This document shows positions 9,153 to 18,835 of a stretch of 64,000 nt of DNA, one piece after another. Source of the stretch: Gracilibacillus salitolerans (GTDB taxonomy: Bacteria > Bacillota > Bacilli > Bacillales > Amphibacillaceae); assembly GCF_009650095.1 (NCBI RefSeq), contig NZ_CP045915.1, positions 3,782,001 through 3,846,000 of the forward strand, in the 5' to 3' direction. Numbering within the stretch: the first letter of the stretch is position 1; each line of letters starts with the position of its first letter. Position numbers and translations under genes: made by a program. The notes beneath the pieces are model-generated. The model did no database searches. It saw only the letters and a program-made list of their open reading frames with translations, and was not told the origin of the DNA.

Positions 9153-10703
9153 TTACTCTTTTTTCTTGTTTCCAACAATAAATAAAGCAGCGATCACGAT
9201 GACAAATAGTAATGTAACACCTAACGATAACGTCACTTGACCGGTTAAACCGAATATTAAATACCCGACTCCTGCTGCCAAAGCACTGATAAACGCATAT
9301 GGCAATTGGGTAATAACATGATCCATATGATTTGCCCCTGCACCGGTAGAGGATAGGATAGACGTATCAGAAATTGGAGAACAGTGATCCCCAAAAACAG
9401 ATCCTGCCAATACTGCAGCCATTGCAGGAAGTACTAAATCGACATCATACTCGATTGCAATTTGTGCAGCAATCGGAAGCATGATACCAAACGTTCCCCA
9501 CGATGTTCCAGTTGCCAATGCCATAAACCCGGCAATCACAAACAATAACAGTGCTAAAAAATTGACGTTAAACGAATACTGCTGCACTAATTCAGAAAGA
9601 TAACCACCCGTATCGATGATGTCAATAACAGATCCAATCATCCAGGCAAGTATTAAAATATAAATCGCCGGCATCATCGACATGGAACCGTCTTTTATTA
9701 CTTTCACCACAGATAATTTAGTCCCTTTTAAGAAAACATACATAACTAGGCCGATTATAACAGCACATACCCCACCAACGAATAGAGAAAGGTTTACATT
9801 CGTGTTTTCAAACATTGTTAAGATCGTTGCATTGCCTTCCGTTTCCTGATACCCCGTGTAAAGCATCATCGCAACGGTGGCTACTACCAATACAATAATT
9901 GGAACTAATAAATGCATTATCTTTCCGTTTTCATTGATGACTGCGTTCTCTTTCATGTCCGCTGACATTGTTTGCTTTGCAGGATCGACTACATGACCTG
10001 TTTCCAGTGCTCTTTTCTCATGGGTTCGCATCGCACCAATATCAATGCTGAACACAGCCACCAAAAATACTAAAAGCATCGCCGCAAAAGCATACATATT
10101 TAATGGAATCATTTTGACAAATGCTTCTAAAGGCTGGAATTGCGTCACTTCCGCTGCAACAAAAATCGAGCCGAGCGTCCCGATAATATATGCTCCCCAA
10201 CTTGAAATCGGTGTAATTACCGTAATTGGAGCAGAGGTAGAATCAATAAAATAGGCTAGTTTTGCCCTGGATATTTTATAACGATCTGTCAATGGCCTCG
10301 AGACTTGTCCAACCGCTAAACTGTTAAAATAATCATCAATAAATATGAGAACACCTAGAAATGATGGTACAAGCTGAGCACCACGTCTCGTTTTTATTTT
10401 TTCGATCGCCCATTCTCCGAAAGCTTTACTGCCACCAGAAGCTGTCATCACAACCGTCATTATCCCTAATAACAACAAAAAGACGAGTAAATATATACTT
10501 CCCAAATTCCAGCCATCCGCTGTATAGAAAATATCTCGAAATACGAACCAGATTTGCTGAAGACTTGCTTCCATCTTAAAATCATGAATAAGCAATGCCC
10601 CTACAACGATACCAGTTCCTAAAGATAATAAAACTCTCCTTGTCACCAAAACTAAAACCAGCATCAAAATCGCCGGAATTAACGAATATATAGTACCTTC
10701 CAT
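9153..10703 (-). CDS. NhaC-family Na+/H+ antiporter
   Basis: A 516-residue membrane protein with about twelve hydrophobic segments. NhaC-family signatures are present: IDDYFNSLAVGQVSRPLTDR, a helix break with SAPITVITPISSWGAYIIG, ATGTSWGTFGIMLPIA and GDHCSPISDTSILSSTG. Family knowledge: it exchanges cytoplasmic Na+ for protons, or couples Na+ gradients to organic acid exchange. The start at 10703 (MEGTIYSLIPAILML) follows TGGAGG by 7 nt; the longer upstream frame has no ribosome binding site. Monocistronic. Fits a salt- or alkali-adapted host. Confidence 0.88.
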   Translation of the reverse strand: MEGTIYSLIPAILMLVLVLVTRRVLLSLGTGIVVGALLIHDFKMEASLQQIWFVFRDIFYTADGWNLGSIYLLVFLLLLGIMTVVMTASGGSKAFGEWAIEKIKTRRGAQLVPSFLGVLIFIDDYFNSLAVGQVSRPLTDRYKISRAKLAYFIDSTSAPITVITPISSWGAYIIGTLGSIFVAAEVTQFQPLEAFVKMIPLNMYAFAAMLLVFLVAVFSIDIGAMRTHEKRALETGHVVDPAKQTMSADMKENAVINENGKIMHLLVPIIVLVVATVAMMLYTGYQETEGNATILTMFENTNVNLSLFVGGVCAVIIGLVMYVFLKGTKLSVVKVIKDGSMSMMPAIYILILAWMIGSVIDIIDTGGYLSELVQQYSFNVNFLALLLFVIAGFMALATGTSWGTFGIMLPIAAQIAIEYDVDLVLPAMAAVLAGSVFGDHCSPISDTSILSSTGAGANHMDHVITQLPYAFISALAAGVGYLIFGLTGQVTLSLGVTLLFVIVIAALFIVGNKKKE

Positions 10704-10900
10704 AACATAACCTCCACTATTACTATCCTGTCCAATTATATACAGAAAAAAACAGCAACAGAACAAAGTCCATCACTGTTCCACTCCGAAATACACACCA
10801 AAATAGTGTACCAATTTTTAAAGCATCTGTCACTCATTTTTTTAATGGAATGAAGGAAACGGAAATGCTGAATATATTTGGATAAATTAGGGTGTAGTTG

Positions 10901-11102
10901 TTACGGACAGTTTTGCTTACTTTTTCTTCGTTTTGTCTATTAGGTGCTTTCTTACGGACACTTTTTTATATTTGACCTAGCTTTGTCCGTAAGATTGCTT
11001 CATACGGACAGTTCTGACATTTTTCCCTTACATGTCTCCATTAGATTCGATCTTACGGACACTTTCATCGGATTTCCTGTTGATTTGTCCGTAAGTTGAT
11101 CC
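10901..11102. repeat. Four tandem units of about 51 bp, each with inverted TTACGGACA arms
   Basis: TTACGGACA (or ATACGGACA) recurs at 10901, 10952, 11002 and 11053, a period of 50-51 bp. Each unit carries an inverted partner about 30 bp in: degenerate in units 1 and 3 (TTTTGTCTATTAG, CATGTCTCCATTAG), perfect in units 2 and 4 (TTTGTCCGTAAG). Each unit could form a hairpin. The array sits between the end of the six-hairpin glycosidase gene and the start of the antiporter gene, both on the minus strand. Confidence 0.85.
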
Positions 11103-11118
11103 TCTTCGCTGAACAAGG

Positions 11119-13119
11119 TTATCTATATATGTCTTTTAATCCTTCTTGCTGGATCGTCCATCCTTCAGGGAATCCTGTTTTGGTTGCGAGCATTGCTACT
11201 GCGATCAGCAGTGCTCCATTACCGGGTAGGTAGACAGTTAATGCATCATGTTGATAATTATGCCCGTTGACCAAGTAGGTATTCTTTACCTGGTCCATTA
11301 ACAAAAAATCGACCGCTAATTCCAGTTCGCCTAGTCTTGTAGCTGTCATGGCACACATTGGGAAATCCCATCCCCAAGCCGTTTCCCATTGCCATTCTTC
11401 TTTGACTTTATGCAAGGTTTCAAGCATCACATCTCGATCGATTAATTCCCCCGATAATACACCATAAGCTGCTACCATGGAAGGATGATCGTGATTTTTT
11501 TCGGTAAAAGTATTCTCGCAATCCCGGTGAGCTAAATATACGCCATCTTTCACCCTTGGTCTTGCAATATTTTCTCTGACATCGACCCATTTTTCCGGTA
11601 CGTCTTTACCTAATCGCTCACACCACTCAAGCGCAATTCCTAAACCGAAATACCAATACTCTAATTCATATGGCGGATTAACACTGTCTTCCATTTGATG
11701 ATTCTCCTGTGCTGGTATCAAGCCAGGACCGAGCTGATAGACACCATGCTCTTCATCATAGCTTGCAAAAGATGCCATGAAATCAGCCGATGCAAAAACA
11801 ACGTCACTTAAATTCTGCAAAATAGTCTCATCTTTTTCTGCCTGATAACACAATTCAGCTAAGAAAATCGGATGCGGTTGCTGCCAAATTAAGCCTGGGG
11901 CAATCGGTGACGGGGTCTGCTCTCCTTCTACACCAACCATTTTTGGCCAGCGAGCACCTTGATAACCTTGGGATTCTGCCAACTGATAAGCTTTTGGTAA
12001 AATATCAAGATACCAGCCCATGCTTTTTTCCAAGATCGAGCTTCTTCCCCATAACGGGAAATGAGCTGCATGCCACCAGTGCATTTCTAAATGAAACTCC
12101 CCGAACCAGCTGTTATACATGTAGCCTGTTTCTTGTGGTGGTACCGAACCCCCACTATGAACAGCTAAGAGATATTGTGATAAGATCATCCGGCGTTCCA
12201 ATTCATCTGCTCGAGGATCCTTACTTCCTTCAAAAGTCAAGAAACCCCCATTAGTCCAGAATGACTCCCAATGCTCACTTGATTCGTCAAAAACTTCATT
12301 TACCGACTTCTCCACGAGCTTATCTTCAGAAAAGGACAACGTAAATGCCAATGTTCCCTCATCAGGTGTTAACACCAGTTGATGATCATTAATCTGTTTA
12401 ACCTCTCCAGTATTCCAACTCCAGCCAACCGTATAAGTCGTATCATCCATTACACGTTTCAGTTTGACGAATTGATCAGATTGTTCAACAACTTCTGTTT
12501 GATGACCCGTTTCTTCCCAATTCAACGCTAATGTGTTTTCCCATTTTTGGTCCGTCATATTGGGACTTGGGAAAGCTAATTGCACCGCGATACGTCCTGT
12601 TTCCAATAACGAAGACGTAACAGATACGCCGATCAGATCATCACTAGGAGCACAAGCGGTCTTGACCGTTATTTTCTCACCATTCGCAAGAAATTCACTC
12701 TCCATCACACCTGACCATAAATCAAGTTGTTGCTTAACAGGAACGACCTCCTCCAGTGAAAGTAACTCCCCATCCTCATCATAAAAAAGAAAACCGATCT
12801 GCCCGAGTTGTAACCGATGTGGATTTTGTCTCAGCCAGTGATACGCTTCCTCTCTATCCTCTGGAAAAAGGGGATATGGTGCCCCATCGTAATATTGCAT
12901 CTTCACATCATCTAATCTGAACCTATCGCTACCGCCAGTAGCATGCCAGCCCCAATTTGATTGTGTACTTAATGGAGTAACATAACGGTTAGGAAATGTT
13001 TGTAACCCGGTAAAATCAACTGACATGCCAAATTCACCATTCCCAATCGATAACGGCGCCCTCGGTTCTACCCCTGTGACGACAGGTGAATGTTTACTGA
13101 CAATCTTTTTCCTATCCAT
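11119..13119 (-). CDS. Six-hairpin glycosidase (GH65/GH95-like superfamily), cytoplasmic
   Basis: 666 aa with no signal peptide. The N-terminal beta-sandwich carries PRAPLSIGNGEFGMSVDFTG, a motif pattern shared by GH65/GH95-type enzymes. The C-terminal two-thirds look like an (alpha/alpha)6 barrel, with FGEFHLEMHWWHAAHFPLWG, GARWPKMVGVEG, IWQQPHPIFLAELCY and ETAWGWDFPMCAMTATRLG. EFHLEMHWWH is the likeliest substrate-site stretch. I cannot assign a precise GH family or substrate. The start at 13119 has AGGAGG 7 nt upstream; it overlaps the GH43 gene by 8 nt, so both are translated together and probably act on the same oligosaccharide. Confidence 0.7.
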   Translation of the reverse strand: MDRKKIVSKHSPVVTGVEPRAPLSIGNGEFGMSVDFTGLQTFPNRYVTPLSTQSNWGWHATGGSDRFRLDDVKMQYYDGAPYPLFPEDREEAYHWLRQNPHRLQLGQIGFLFYDEDGELLSLEEVVPVKQQLDLWSGVMESEFLANGEKITVKTACAPSDDLIGVSVTSSLLETGRIAVQLAFPSPNMTDQKWENTLALNWEETGHQTEVVEQSDQFVKLKRVMDDTTYTVGWSWNTGEVKQINDHQLVLTPDEGTLAFTLSFSEDKLVEKSVNEVFDESSEHWESFWTNGGFLTFEGSKDPRADELERRMILSQYLLAVHSGGSVPPQETGYMYNSWFGEFHLEMHWWHAAHFPLWGRSSILEKSMGWYLDILPKAYQLAESQGYQGARWPKMVGVEGEQTPSPIAPGLIWQQPHPIFLAELCYQAEKDETILQNLSDVVFASADFMASFASYDEEHGVYQLGPGLIPAQENHQMEDSVNPPYELEYWYFGLGIALEWCERLGKDVPEKWVDVRENIARPRVKDGVYLAHRDCENTFTEKNHDHPSMVAAYGVLSGELIDRDVMLETLHKVKEEWQWETAWGWDFPMCAMTATRLGELELAVDFLLMDQVKNTYLVNGHNYQHDALTVYLPGNGALLIAVAMLATKTGFPEGWTIQQEGLKDIYR

Positions 13120-14005
13120 CTTCACGCCTCCTAAGTACCCCATCATTCTCTTCCATCTCAATAAAAATCGGTCGTTCATCCGGGGTTTTATTTGGTGAAT
13201 GCAAGGTTAGATGTAATCGTCCCTCTAAATCATGAAATAACATCCCATGGCCACCATCACTCGCAAATAACGGTTTTTCATCATGGATCCATGGTCCTGT
13301 CACCTTACCTGTTGTCGAACGGGAAATCCCTTGAGCATAGACATTATCAACAAAACTTGCCCATAACATCAATAATTCACCGTCTTCCGCTCGGTATATG
13401 TAAGGGCCGTCTGTCACATAATTTTCACGAGTATTACGTGTTTTATGTTGAAACGATGTTGGCCAAGGAGCTTCCGATGCCGCAAAAAGGGTAACTGGCT
13501 CTTCGACGGCTTCTTTTAAATCATCACTTAAGCGAACCGCACAGATTTGACCGTCACCAACCTGTACCCACTCATGGCAAAACACCATCCATGGCTTGCC
13601 GTCTTCATCGATGTGTAACGTACCATCCAGTGAAAACCAGTCATCCGGTGTGATAATCCCATCACTATGTGGATGAAACGGACCTGTTAGTGAATCAGAT
13701 TTCAAGACTGCTGTTCCACGCTTTCCACTATCCTTTAACAAAAAGGTCGCAAACATATAATAGGAACCTTTATATTCATGTACTTCCGGTGCCCAGAAAT
13801 TCTCCTCCGAGAAAAACTCGATATCTGGGCGAAATACTGGATATGGCCCTTCCCAATGTTCCAAATCATTACCGATCCAGACATCAAAGCCAGTACCTTT
13901 CCCCCAAATATTTTTATCGGTACTGCCAAATAAATAATACTTCCCTTGCTCACGATCCACAAAAACAAACGGATCCCTCATTTGCACTTCCTTATTAATC
14001 TTCAT
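13112..14005 (-). CDS. GH43-like five-bladed beta-propeller glycosidase
   Basis: 297 aa, cytoplasmic. Typical GH43 features: the early RDPFVFVD with the base Asp near residue 11, a FWAPEVHEYKGSYYMFAT blade motif, WFSLDGTLHIDEDGKPWMVF with the pKa-modulating Asp, and YVTDGPYIYRAEDGELLMLW. In many GH43 enzymes the last motif reads E-G-P; here it is D-G-P, so the general acid should be checked. The start has GGGAGAG upstream. First gene of a two-gene unit with the six-hairpin enzyme, located downstream of an ABC/YesMN operon. Arabinofuranosidase, xylosidase or galactosidase activity are the likely options. Confidence 0.8.
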   Translation of the reverse strand: MKINKEVQMRDPFVFVDREQGKYYLFGSTDKNIWGKGTGFDVWIGNDLEHWEGPYPVFRPDIEFFSEENFWAPEVHEYKGSYYMFATFLLKDSGKRGTAVLKSDSLTGPFHPHSDGIITPDDWFSLDGTLHIDEDGKPWMVFCHEWVQVGDGQICAVRLSDDLKEAVEEPVTLFAASEAPWPTSFQHKTRNTRENYVTDGPYIYRAEDGELLMLWASFVDNVYAQGISRSTTGKVTGPWIHDEKPLFASDGGHGMLFHDLEGRLHLTLHSPNKTPDERPIFIEMEENDGVLRRREDG

Positions 14006-14123
14006 CGTCTCTCTCCCTTAATAGATTAAGTCTTACAAGTTCTAAATTAAAATAGATACAAAACTGCAAATTATCATTGGCGAGACTCTATCCCATTCTT
14101 TCGTGGAAGAATGGAAAACCGTC

Positions 14124-14243
14124 GCTGCGGAAAAACGCTCCCTTTCCCTGGGGAACGCTTCAGCCTCCTCGCGAGCAAAGAACGCTCACTGTGGGGTCTT
14201 CAGACTGTTCCTTTCCCATAGGAGTGTCGCATTTTTCCGCAGC
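14124..14243 (-). repeat. Palindromic intergenic element type A, copy 1
   Basis: 120 bp bounded by the perfect 12-bp inverted repeat GCTGCGGAAAAA / TTTTTCCGCAGC. I count four differences from the reverse complement of the copy at 45300-45419. Internally it reads (minus strand) GAAGACCCC, then CTCGCGAGGAGGCTGAAGC. The strand given is relative to copy 2. Confidence 0.9.
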
Positions 14244-14326
14244 TTAGTATCGTTTTCTGATCAAGTAAGAAGAAATCCATGAACTGTATATTCGATGAAT
14301 GTCATCTTTCATGAATCAGATAACCA

Positions 14327-14458
14327 CTACCAGCGGAGGCAGAATACGCAGACTCCTACGGGAACAGCGCGAGCTGAAGATCCCGCAGGCAGCGATTTTC
14401 TGCCGAGGAAGCTGAAGCCGTGCCCGTGGAAAGCGAAGTATTCTGCCGCAGCGGTACT
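14327..14458 (+). repeat. Palindromic intergenic element type B, copy 1
   Basis: About 130 bp, arms GGCAGAATAC / GTATTCTGCC, internally GACTCCTACGGGA, a GAAGATCCCGC block and GTGCCCGTGGAAAGCGAAGT. It corresponds to the reverse complement of 45075-45225. Short open frames inside it are by-products of the repeat. Confidence 0.85.
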
Positions 14459-14548
14459 CAAGCACTCTCTACAGAAAGAATGGCAGGAAGCAACTCTTCG
14501 TAAAGGTTACTTCGGAGTTTATGTTTTTTGTGCATGAATCTTATAGTG

Positions 14549-16165
14549 TTAAAAATATTCCGAAGGGCTGACACCTGTAATGGCTTTAAACACCTGGCTG
14601 AAATAAGTGGAATTCTGATAGCCTACCATTTCACTCACTTCATAGACCATGTACCTTTTTTCGCGTAATAATTCCTTCGCCTTTGTTATCCGATACTGAT
14701 TCAAATAGTTTACAAACGTCTCACCGGTTACTTTTTTAAAAAGTTGAGACAAGTAATTACGGTTCACATATTGCATATCGGCAATTTCTGCTAAAGTGAT
14801 TTCTTCATCATAATAATGGTGAACATGCTCCTTTACGCGCTCTACTAATTTACTTGTCTTTTTACTCGCAAGCACTTCCTTGGAATGCTCCACCCATTTT
14901 CTTAATTGCTCTGTCATCCATTCCAGTAAATCCTTTGTTGTATGATGGTTATAGACTTCTATCAGTAAGGAGGACTTCTCTTCAGGCTGCGATTCGACAT
15001 GATCCATCGACTGATCCTCCATCATTAACGCACTTAGAATATTTATTGAAATCGTCTGAATCATATAAAAAGGGGAATAGTCTTCTTCCGATAAACCGTT
15101 TACAAACTGTTCCCATATTGCTAATAACTCCTCGTAATCCTTTTCGGTAATTTTGGTATGGATTTCTTTGATCGTTTCGAAAGGATACACATAAGCATCA
15201 CTGGAACCTTTTTTCTTCGTTTCCTGGTAGTGATACACTTTGTTCCATTCTTCATACTCAGCTACTTCCAATGCTTGCATACTTTCCGAATAGGCATCTG
15301 TTAACTGGTGCAAGCTTTTCCTGACATTGCTGACCCCAATCATAACGGATACTTTTAAATAATAGAGCACATTCTCGAGCATCTTGCTTACGAGCTGATC
15401 ATTTAATTGCTCTAAATAGATTTCATTACCCGGCAAAAAAGCGACCATTACATATGTAGAATCAGAATAATCGAGAAGATGTGTAACTAATCCATTTTGT
15501 TCTGAAAATTGACGCATTGTTTCCGACAAAATATTACCTACACTAAACTTCATTAACTGCCAATCACGCTCATGTGCTTTGGTTAAATAAGGAGGGCGAT
15601 TAATCATAATCGATGTCACAATCTGTGATGCATCGACTTTCACTCCTAATAAATCTTTACTTTCTAACGATAGATCCTTTGATTGGTAGCGGTTAAATAG
15701 GAGGTTACGGATAAATGTATCTTTCCGATAAGCTAAATAGGCTGGACGCTGGTTGCGATAGGTTTCGAGAATCGCCTGCTGCTTATCCTCTGACTCCATT
15801 TCCTGTAACACTTCCTGAATAACCGTCTCAATTTCGGTAACAGGTGAAGGCTTTAAGAAGAAATGTTTAACACCATATTGAATCGCCTTTCGCGCATTAT
15901 CGAAATGATTATAACCGCTATGAATAATAATTCGAACAGCCGGATAATTTTCTCTTACTTTTTTGATCAATGATAAGCCATCCATTTCCGGCATATAAAT
16001 ATCGGTAATCATAATATCCGGAGTCTCTTCTTCTACCCTTCTTAAAGCCTGCTGTCCATCATTGGCAGTACCTAGAACACGTATCTGCAACTTTTCCCAA
16101 TTGACATGCTTGATTAAACCTTCTCTTACAGATAATTCATCGTCTATTATTAAAACTGATTTCAT
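14549..16165 (-). CDS. YesN-type response regulator with AraC DNA-binding domain
   Basis: 538 aa. An N-terminal receiver domain (MKSVLIIDDELSVREGLIKH) has the phosphoacceptor Asp in PDIMITDIYMPEMDGLSLI; a long central linker region follows; the C-terminal AraC domain carries two HTH motifs (ITLAEIADMQYVNRNYLSQL and VYEVSEMVGYQNSTYFSQVF). It starts 3 nt after the kinase stop with GGGGGAAT upstream. As for B. subtilis YesN, it should be phosphorylated by the adjacent YesM-type kinase and activate the transporter and enzyme genes of this locus (inference from family and context). Confidence 0.9.
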   Translation of the reverse strand: MKSVLIIDDELSVREGLIKHVNWEKLQIRVLGTANDGQQALRRVEEETPDIMITDIYMPEMDGLSLIKKVRENYPAVRIIIHSGYNHFDNARKAIQYGVKHFFLKPSPVTEIETVIQEVLQEMESEDKQQAILETYRNQRPAYLAYRKDTFIRNLLFNRYQSKDLSLESKDLLGVKVDASQIVTSIMINRPPYLTKAHERDWQLMKFSVGNILSETMRQFSEQNGLVTHLLDYSDSTYVMVAFLPGNEIYLEQLNDQLVSKMLENVLYYLKVSVMIGVSNVRKSLHQLTDAYSESMQALEVAEYEEWNKVYHYQETKKKGSSDAYVYPFETIKEIHTKITEKDYEELLAIWEQFVNGLSEEDYSPFYMIQTISINILSALMMEDQSMDHVESQPEEKSSLLIEVYNHHTTKDLLEWMTEQLRKWVEHSKEVLASKKTSKLVERVKEHVHHYYDEEITLAEIADMQYVNRNYLSQLFKKVTGETFVNYLNQYRITKAKELLREKRYMVYEVSEMVGYQNSTYFSQVFKAITGVSPSEYF

Positions 16166-16168
16166 AGT

Positions 16169-17962
16169 CTATTCCCCCGATTCTTCCGCCTGACCCTTTG
16201 TAAAAGGTTGCTCCTTATAAATCGGTAACCGAATTTCGACGATCACGCCACCTTTTTCGCGATTATAAATGTCTACATCAAACTGCTCTCCACAATACAT
16301 GGCAATCCGCTCTCTTACGTTCTGAATACCAATACCTTTCGCATCAGAAAAATTCCAATTATCCGGTAAACCCGTTCCATTATCCAGGACTGTTAATTTA
16401 ATACAGTCGTTCTTTCCACACATCTCTCCTTGCACGTTGATCTCCATCTTTCTTGATTCAACATTGTGATAGCCATGTTTGATACTATTTTCAATAAACA
16501 GCTGTAGAATAATTTTTGGAACATAGTAATCCTTCATCCATGCCGGTACACGAACTTTATAATCGATCGCTTGTGGCTGGCGTTGTTTTTGAATATCAAT
16601 ATAGCATTTGGCATGATCCAATTCGTCACGCAAACGGATAAATTTCAAGCCGCCGCTTAAGCCAATTCGTAACATCTTACTTAATTTATTAACCATATCC
16701 CCTACATCTTCTGCATCATGATCAAGCGATTTCCACTTTATCATATCGAGAGTATTATAAAGGAAATGAGGCATAATTTGACTTTGTAATGCACGCATTT
16801 CTGCTTCGCGGCGATTGGTGTTTTCCTGTTCCAGTTTTTCAAGTAACTCCGACAATTCGTTTGTCATTTGATTAAAATTCTTACCTAAAATATCGTACTC
16901 TTCGACGTAATGGCGTTTCACTTGGACATCGAATTGCCCTTTTTCCACTTTGTGCATCGCTTTAACCATATGACTGATTGGTTTGGTAATCCATTTTCCA
17001 ATACCGTAAACAATAGGGATTGATAAAAGGATCGCAATCAACCCAATCACTAACACATTAATCCCTAGTTCTTGCGTTTCAGCATACAAATCATCTACCG
17101 GAATAACCTGAACAAGACGCCACTGTTCATAGTTAGGCTGCGATATTAATAATAAGTAATATTCATTGTCTTTTCGAATTAATTGATGATGGTCCGTTAA
17201 TTCGTCATATTCTGGAATTAACCGTTCATAAATTTCATCTTCAACTGGTACGGTTATATCATTTAAAACTGGAAACTCTTCTCGGGAATGCGTTTCTGCA
17301 ATAATTCTCCCACCAGTATTTAACAAAATAAACGGCTCATTAATTTCATCATATAAATCCATATCTACTAAATATTCCAGAAAATTTTCGGCCAGTACAT
17401 TGACTTTAATATATCCAACGGTTTCACTTCGCTGATTTAGAATCCGGTGGACGTAGCTGATCATTTCCCTATCCATCAGTTCATCTGTATGTCTTGGCAC
17501 CCAGCCATTATCGACGTTCTCAATAAAAGGTTCAAACCAAGCCTTCTCAGTCAAATTGGTCTCTGGCTGAACATTATAATCATAAAGATAGGCATGATCC
17601 TGATAACGATCCGTATATATTTCAACGGAATAAACCTCTTGTTTCAAAGAGGCAACATTATTGACCAGATTTTTCAATTCATTTCGCTCAACTAACGCTT
17701 CATACGGACTGATATCCGATTTATCGAAAATATCAACGACCGTACGATCAATTGCAATAAACGTCCCGGCCTCGCGAACATTCTGGATCACACCCGATAA
17801 TTTATTAGCGCTTTCATTTAATAGCGTCAGTTTTGCCTCACTAATCTCCTCCGAGGTAAAGTTAAAAAAATATTGATAAGAGGAATAACTAACCCCTGCA
17901 AGAAAGAGGGCATTTACGAAAACGAAACATACAACCATCATCGTTTTTAATTTTCGAATCAT
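16169..17962 (-). CDS. YesM-type sensor histidine kinase
   Basis: 597 aa. A transmembrane helix near residues 9-30, an extracellular sensing domain up to about 300, a second helix (NVLVIGLIAILLSIPIVYGI), a HAMP domain (KPISHMVKAMHKVEKGQFDV), then a His_kinase domain with phosphoacceptor His near 399 in LQSQIMPHFLYNTLDMIKW and an HATPase domain with ENSIKHGYHN and the GIGIQNVRERI box. Start chosen with AGAGGG upstream. It follows the second permease by 30 nt, so transporter, kinase and regulator form one operon that senses the imported glycan outside the cell. Confidence 0.92.
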   Translation of the reverse strand: MIRKLKTMMVVCFVFVNALFLAGVSYSSYQYFFNFTSEEISEAKLTLLNESANKLSGVIQNVREAGTFIAIDRTVVDIFDKSDISPYEALVERNELKNLVNNVASLKQEVYSVEIYTDRYQDHAYLYDYNVQPETNLTEKAWFEPFIENVDNGWVPRHTDELMDREMISYVHRILNQRSETVGYIKVNVLAENFLEYLVDMDLYDEINEPFILLNTGGRIIAETHSREEFPVLNDITVPVEDEIYERLIPEYDELTDHHQLIRKDNEYYLLLISQPNYEQWRLVQVIPVDDLYAETQELGINVLVIGLIAILLSIPIVYGIGKWITKPISHMVKAMHKVEKGQFDVQVKRHYVEEYDILGKNFNQMTNELSELLEKLEQENTNRREAEMRALQSQIMPHFLYNTLDMIKWKSLDHDAEDVGDMVNKLSKMLRIGLSGGLKFIRLRDELDHAKCYIDIQKQRQPQAIDYKVRVPAWMKDYYVPKIILQLFIENSIKHGYHNVESRKMEINVQGEMCGKNDCIKLTVLDNGTGLPDNWNFSDAKGIGIQNVRERIAMYCGEQFDVDIYNREKGGVIVEIRLPIYKEQPFTKGQAEESGE

Positions 17963-17992
17963 GCATAACCCTCTTTTCTTGCAAGATATGAC

Positions 17993-18835
17993 TTACCCTT
18001 TAATACCGGTAGTAGCTATACCTTCCACAATATATCGTTGAAAAATGAAAAACACAGTTGTAATCGGGATCAGGGAAAGCACGGACATGGCAAACACAGA
18101 CCCCCACGATGACTCCCCTTGTGAATCAAGGAATAATCGCAAGCCTAATGGCACCGTAAACGTATCCACCGTATTTAAATATAGAATTTGACTAAAGAAA
18201 TCATCCCATGTCCAGATAAACGTAAAGATCGCTGTTGTAATTAACACAGGGACCGCCAATGGCATAATGATTCTCGTGTAAATTTGAAAAATTCCACAAC
18301 CGTCCATAATGGCGCTTTCATCCAACTCTCGAGGTATCCCTCTAAAAAATTGTACCATGAGAAAGATAAAAAAGGCATCCGTAGCTAATAATTTTGGTAC
18401 GGTTAGTGGCAAAATAGTATTTACCCAGCCCAAATTATGAAAAATCGTATACTGTGGAATAAGTGTTGCGTGCGCCGGCAACATAATAGTCATTAGCATA
18501 CATGCAAACCACAGCTTTTTCAATGGGAATTTCAACCTAGCAAAGGCATAAGCTGCCATGGAACAGGTAATTAGATTGGCAAGCACCGCAATTAGACTAA
18601 TTAAAAAAGAGTTTTTAAAAAACTGACCAAAGTTAACATTTCGTACTACATTCCAACCATTCGTATAATTATCCAAAGTCCATTCTTTCGAAAAGATACT
18701 CGGAGATGAGAAGATTAGTGTTTCCGGTTTAAAGGAACTTGCTACCATCCACACCACCGGATATAACATAAATAACCCGAATACTATAATGAACACATGT
18801 GTTAACAGTTTGCTTGTGTTAGTAGTTTGATTCAT
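17993..18835 (-). CDS. Carbohydrate ABC transporter permease, MalG type
   Basis: 280 aa, six hydrophobic segments. The EAA loop reads ELDESAIMDGCGIFQIYTRI followed by IMPLAVP, which contacts the ATPase. The C-terminus RYIVEGIATTGIKG is standard for MalG-like permeases. Its ATG shares one base with the stop of the partner permease (TAATG). No ATPase gene lies in this locus, so a shared MsmX-like ATPase encoded elsewhere is probably used, as in B. subtilis. Confidence 0.92.
   Translation of the reverse strand: MNQTTNTSKLLTHVFIIVFGLFMLYPVVWMVASSFKPETLIFSSPSIFSKEWTLDNYTNGWNVVRNVNFGQFFKNSFLISLIAVLANLITCSMAAYAFARLKFPLKKLWFACMLMTIMLPAHATLIPQYTIFHNLGWVNTILPLTVPKLLATDAFFIFLMVQFFRGIPRELDESAIMDGCGIFQIYTRIIMPLAVPVLITTAIFTFIWTWDDFFSQILYLNTVDTFTVPLGLRLFLDSQGESSWGSVFAMSVLSLIPITTVFFIFQRYIVEGIATTGIKG

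Noticed and set aside
10901..11102. CRISPR array
   Set aside because: The repeats are only about 10 bp with inverted arms, the spacers are partly conserved, and no cas genes are present.
14295..14537. 80-codon open frame across element B and its flank, and similar frames at 45065-45250 and 45275-45463
   Set aside because: They are produced by GC-rich palindromic repeats; the same peptide pattern (PCPWKAKY) arises from both copies in different contexts, so this is repeat sequence and not protein conservation.
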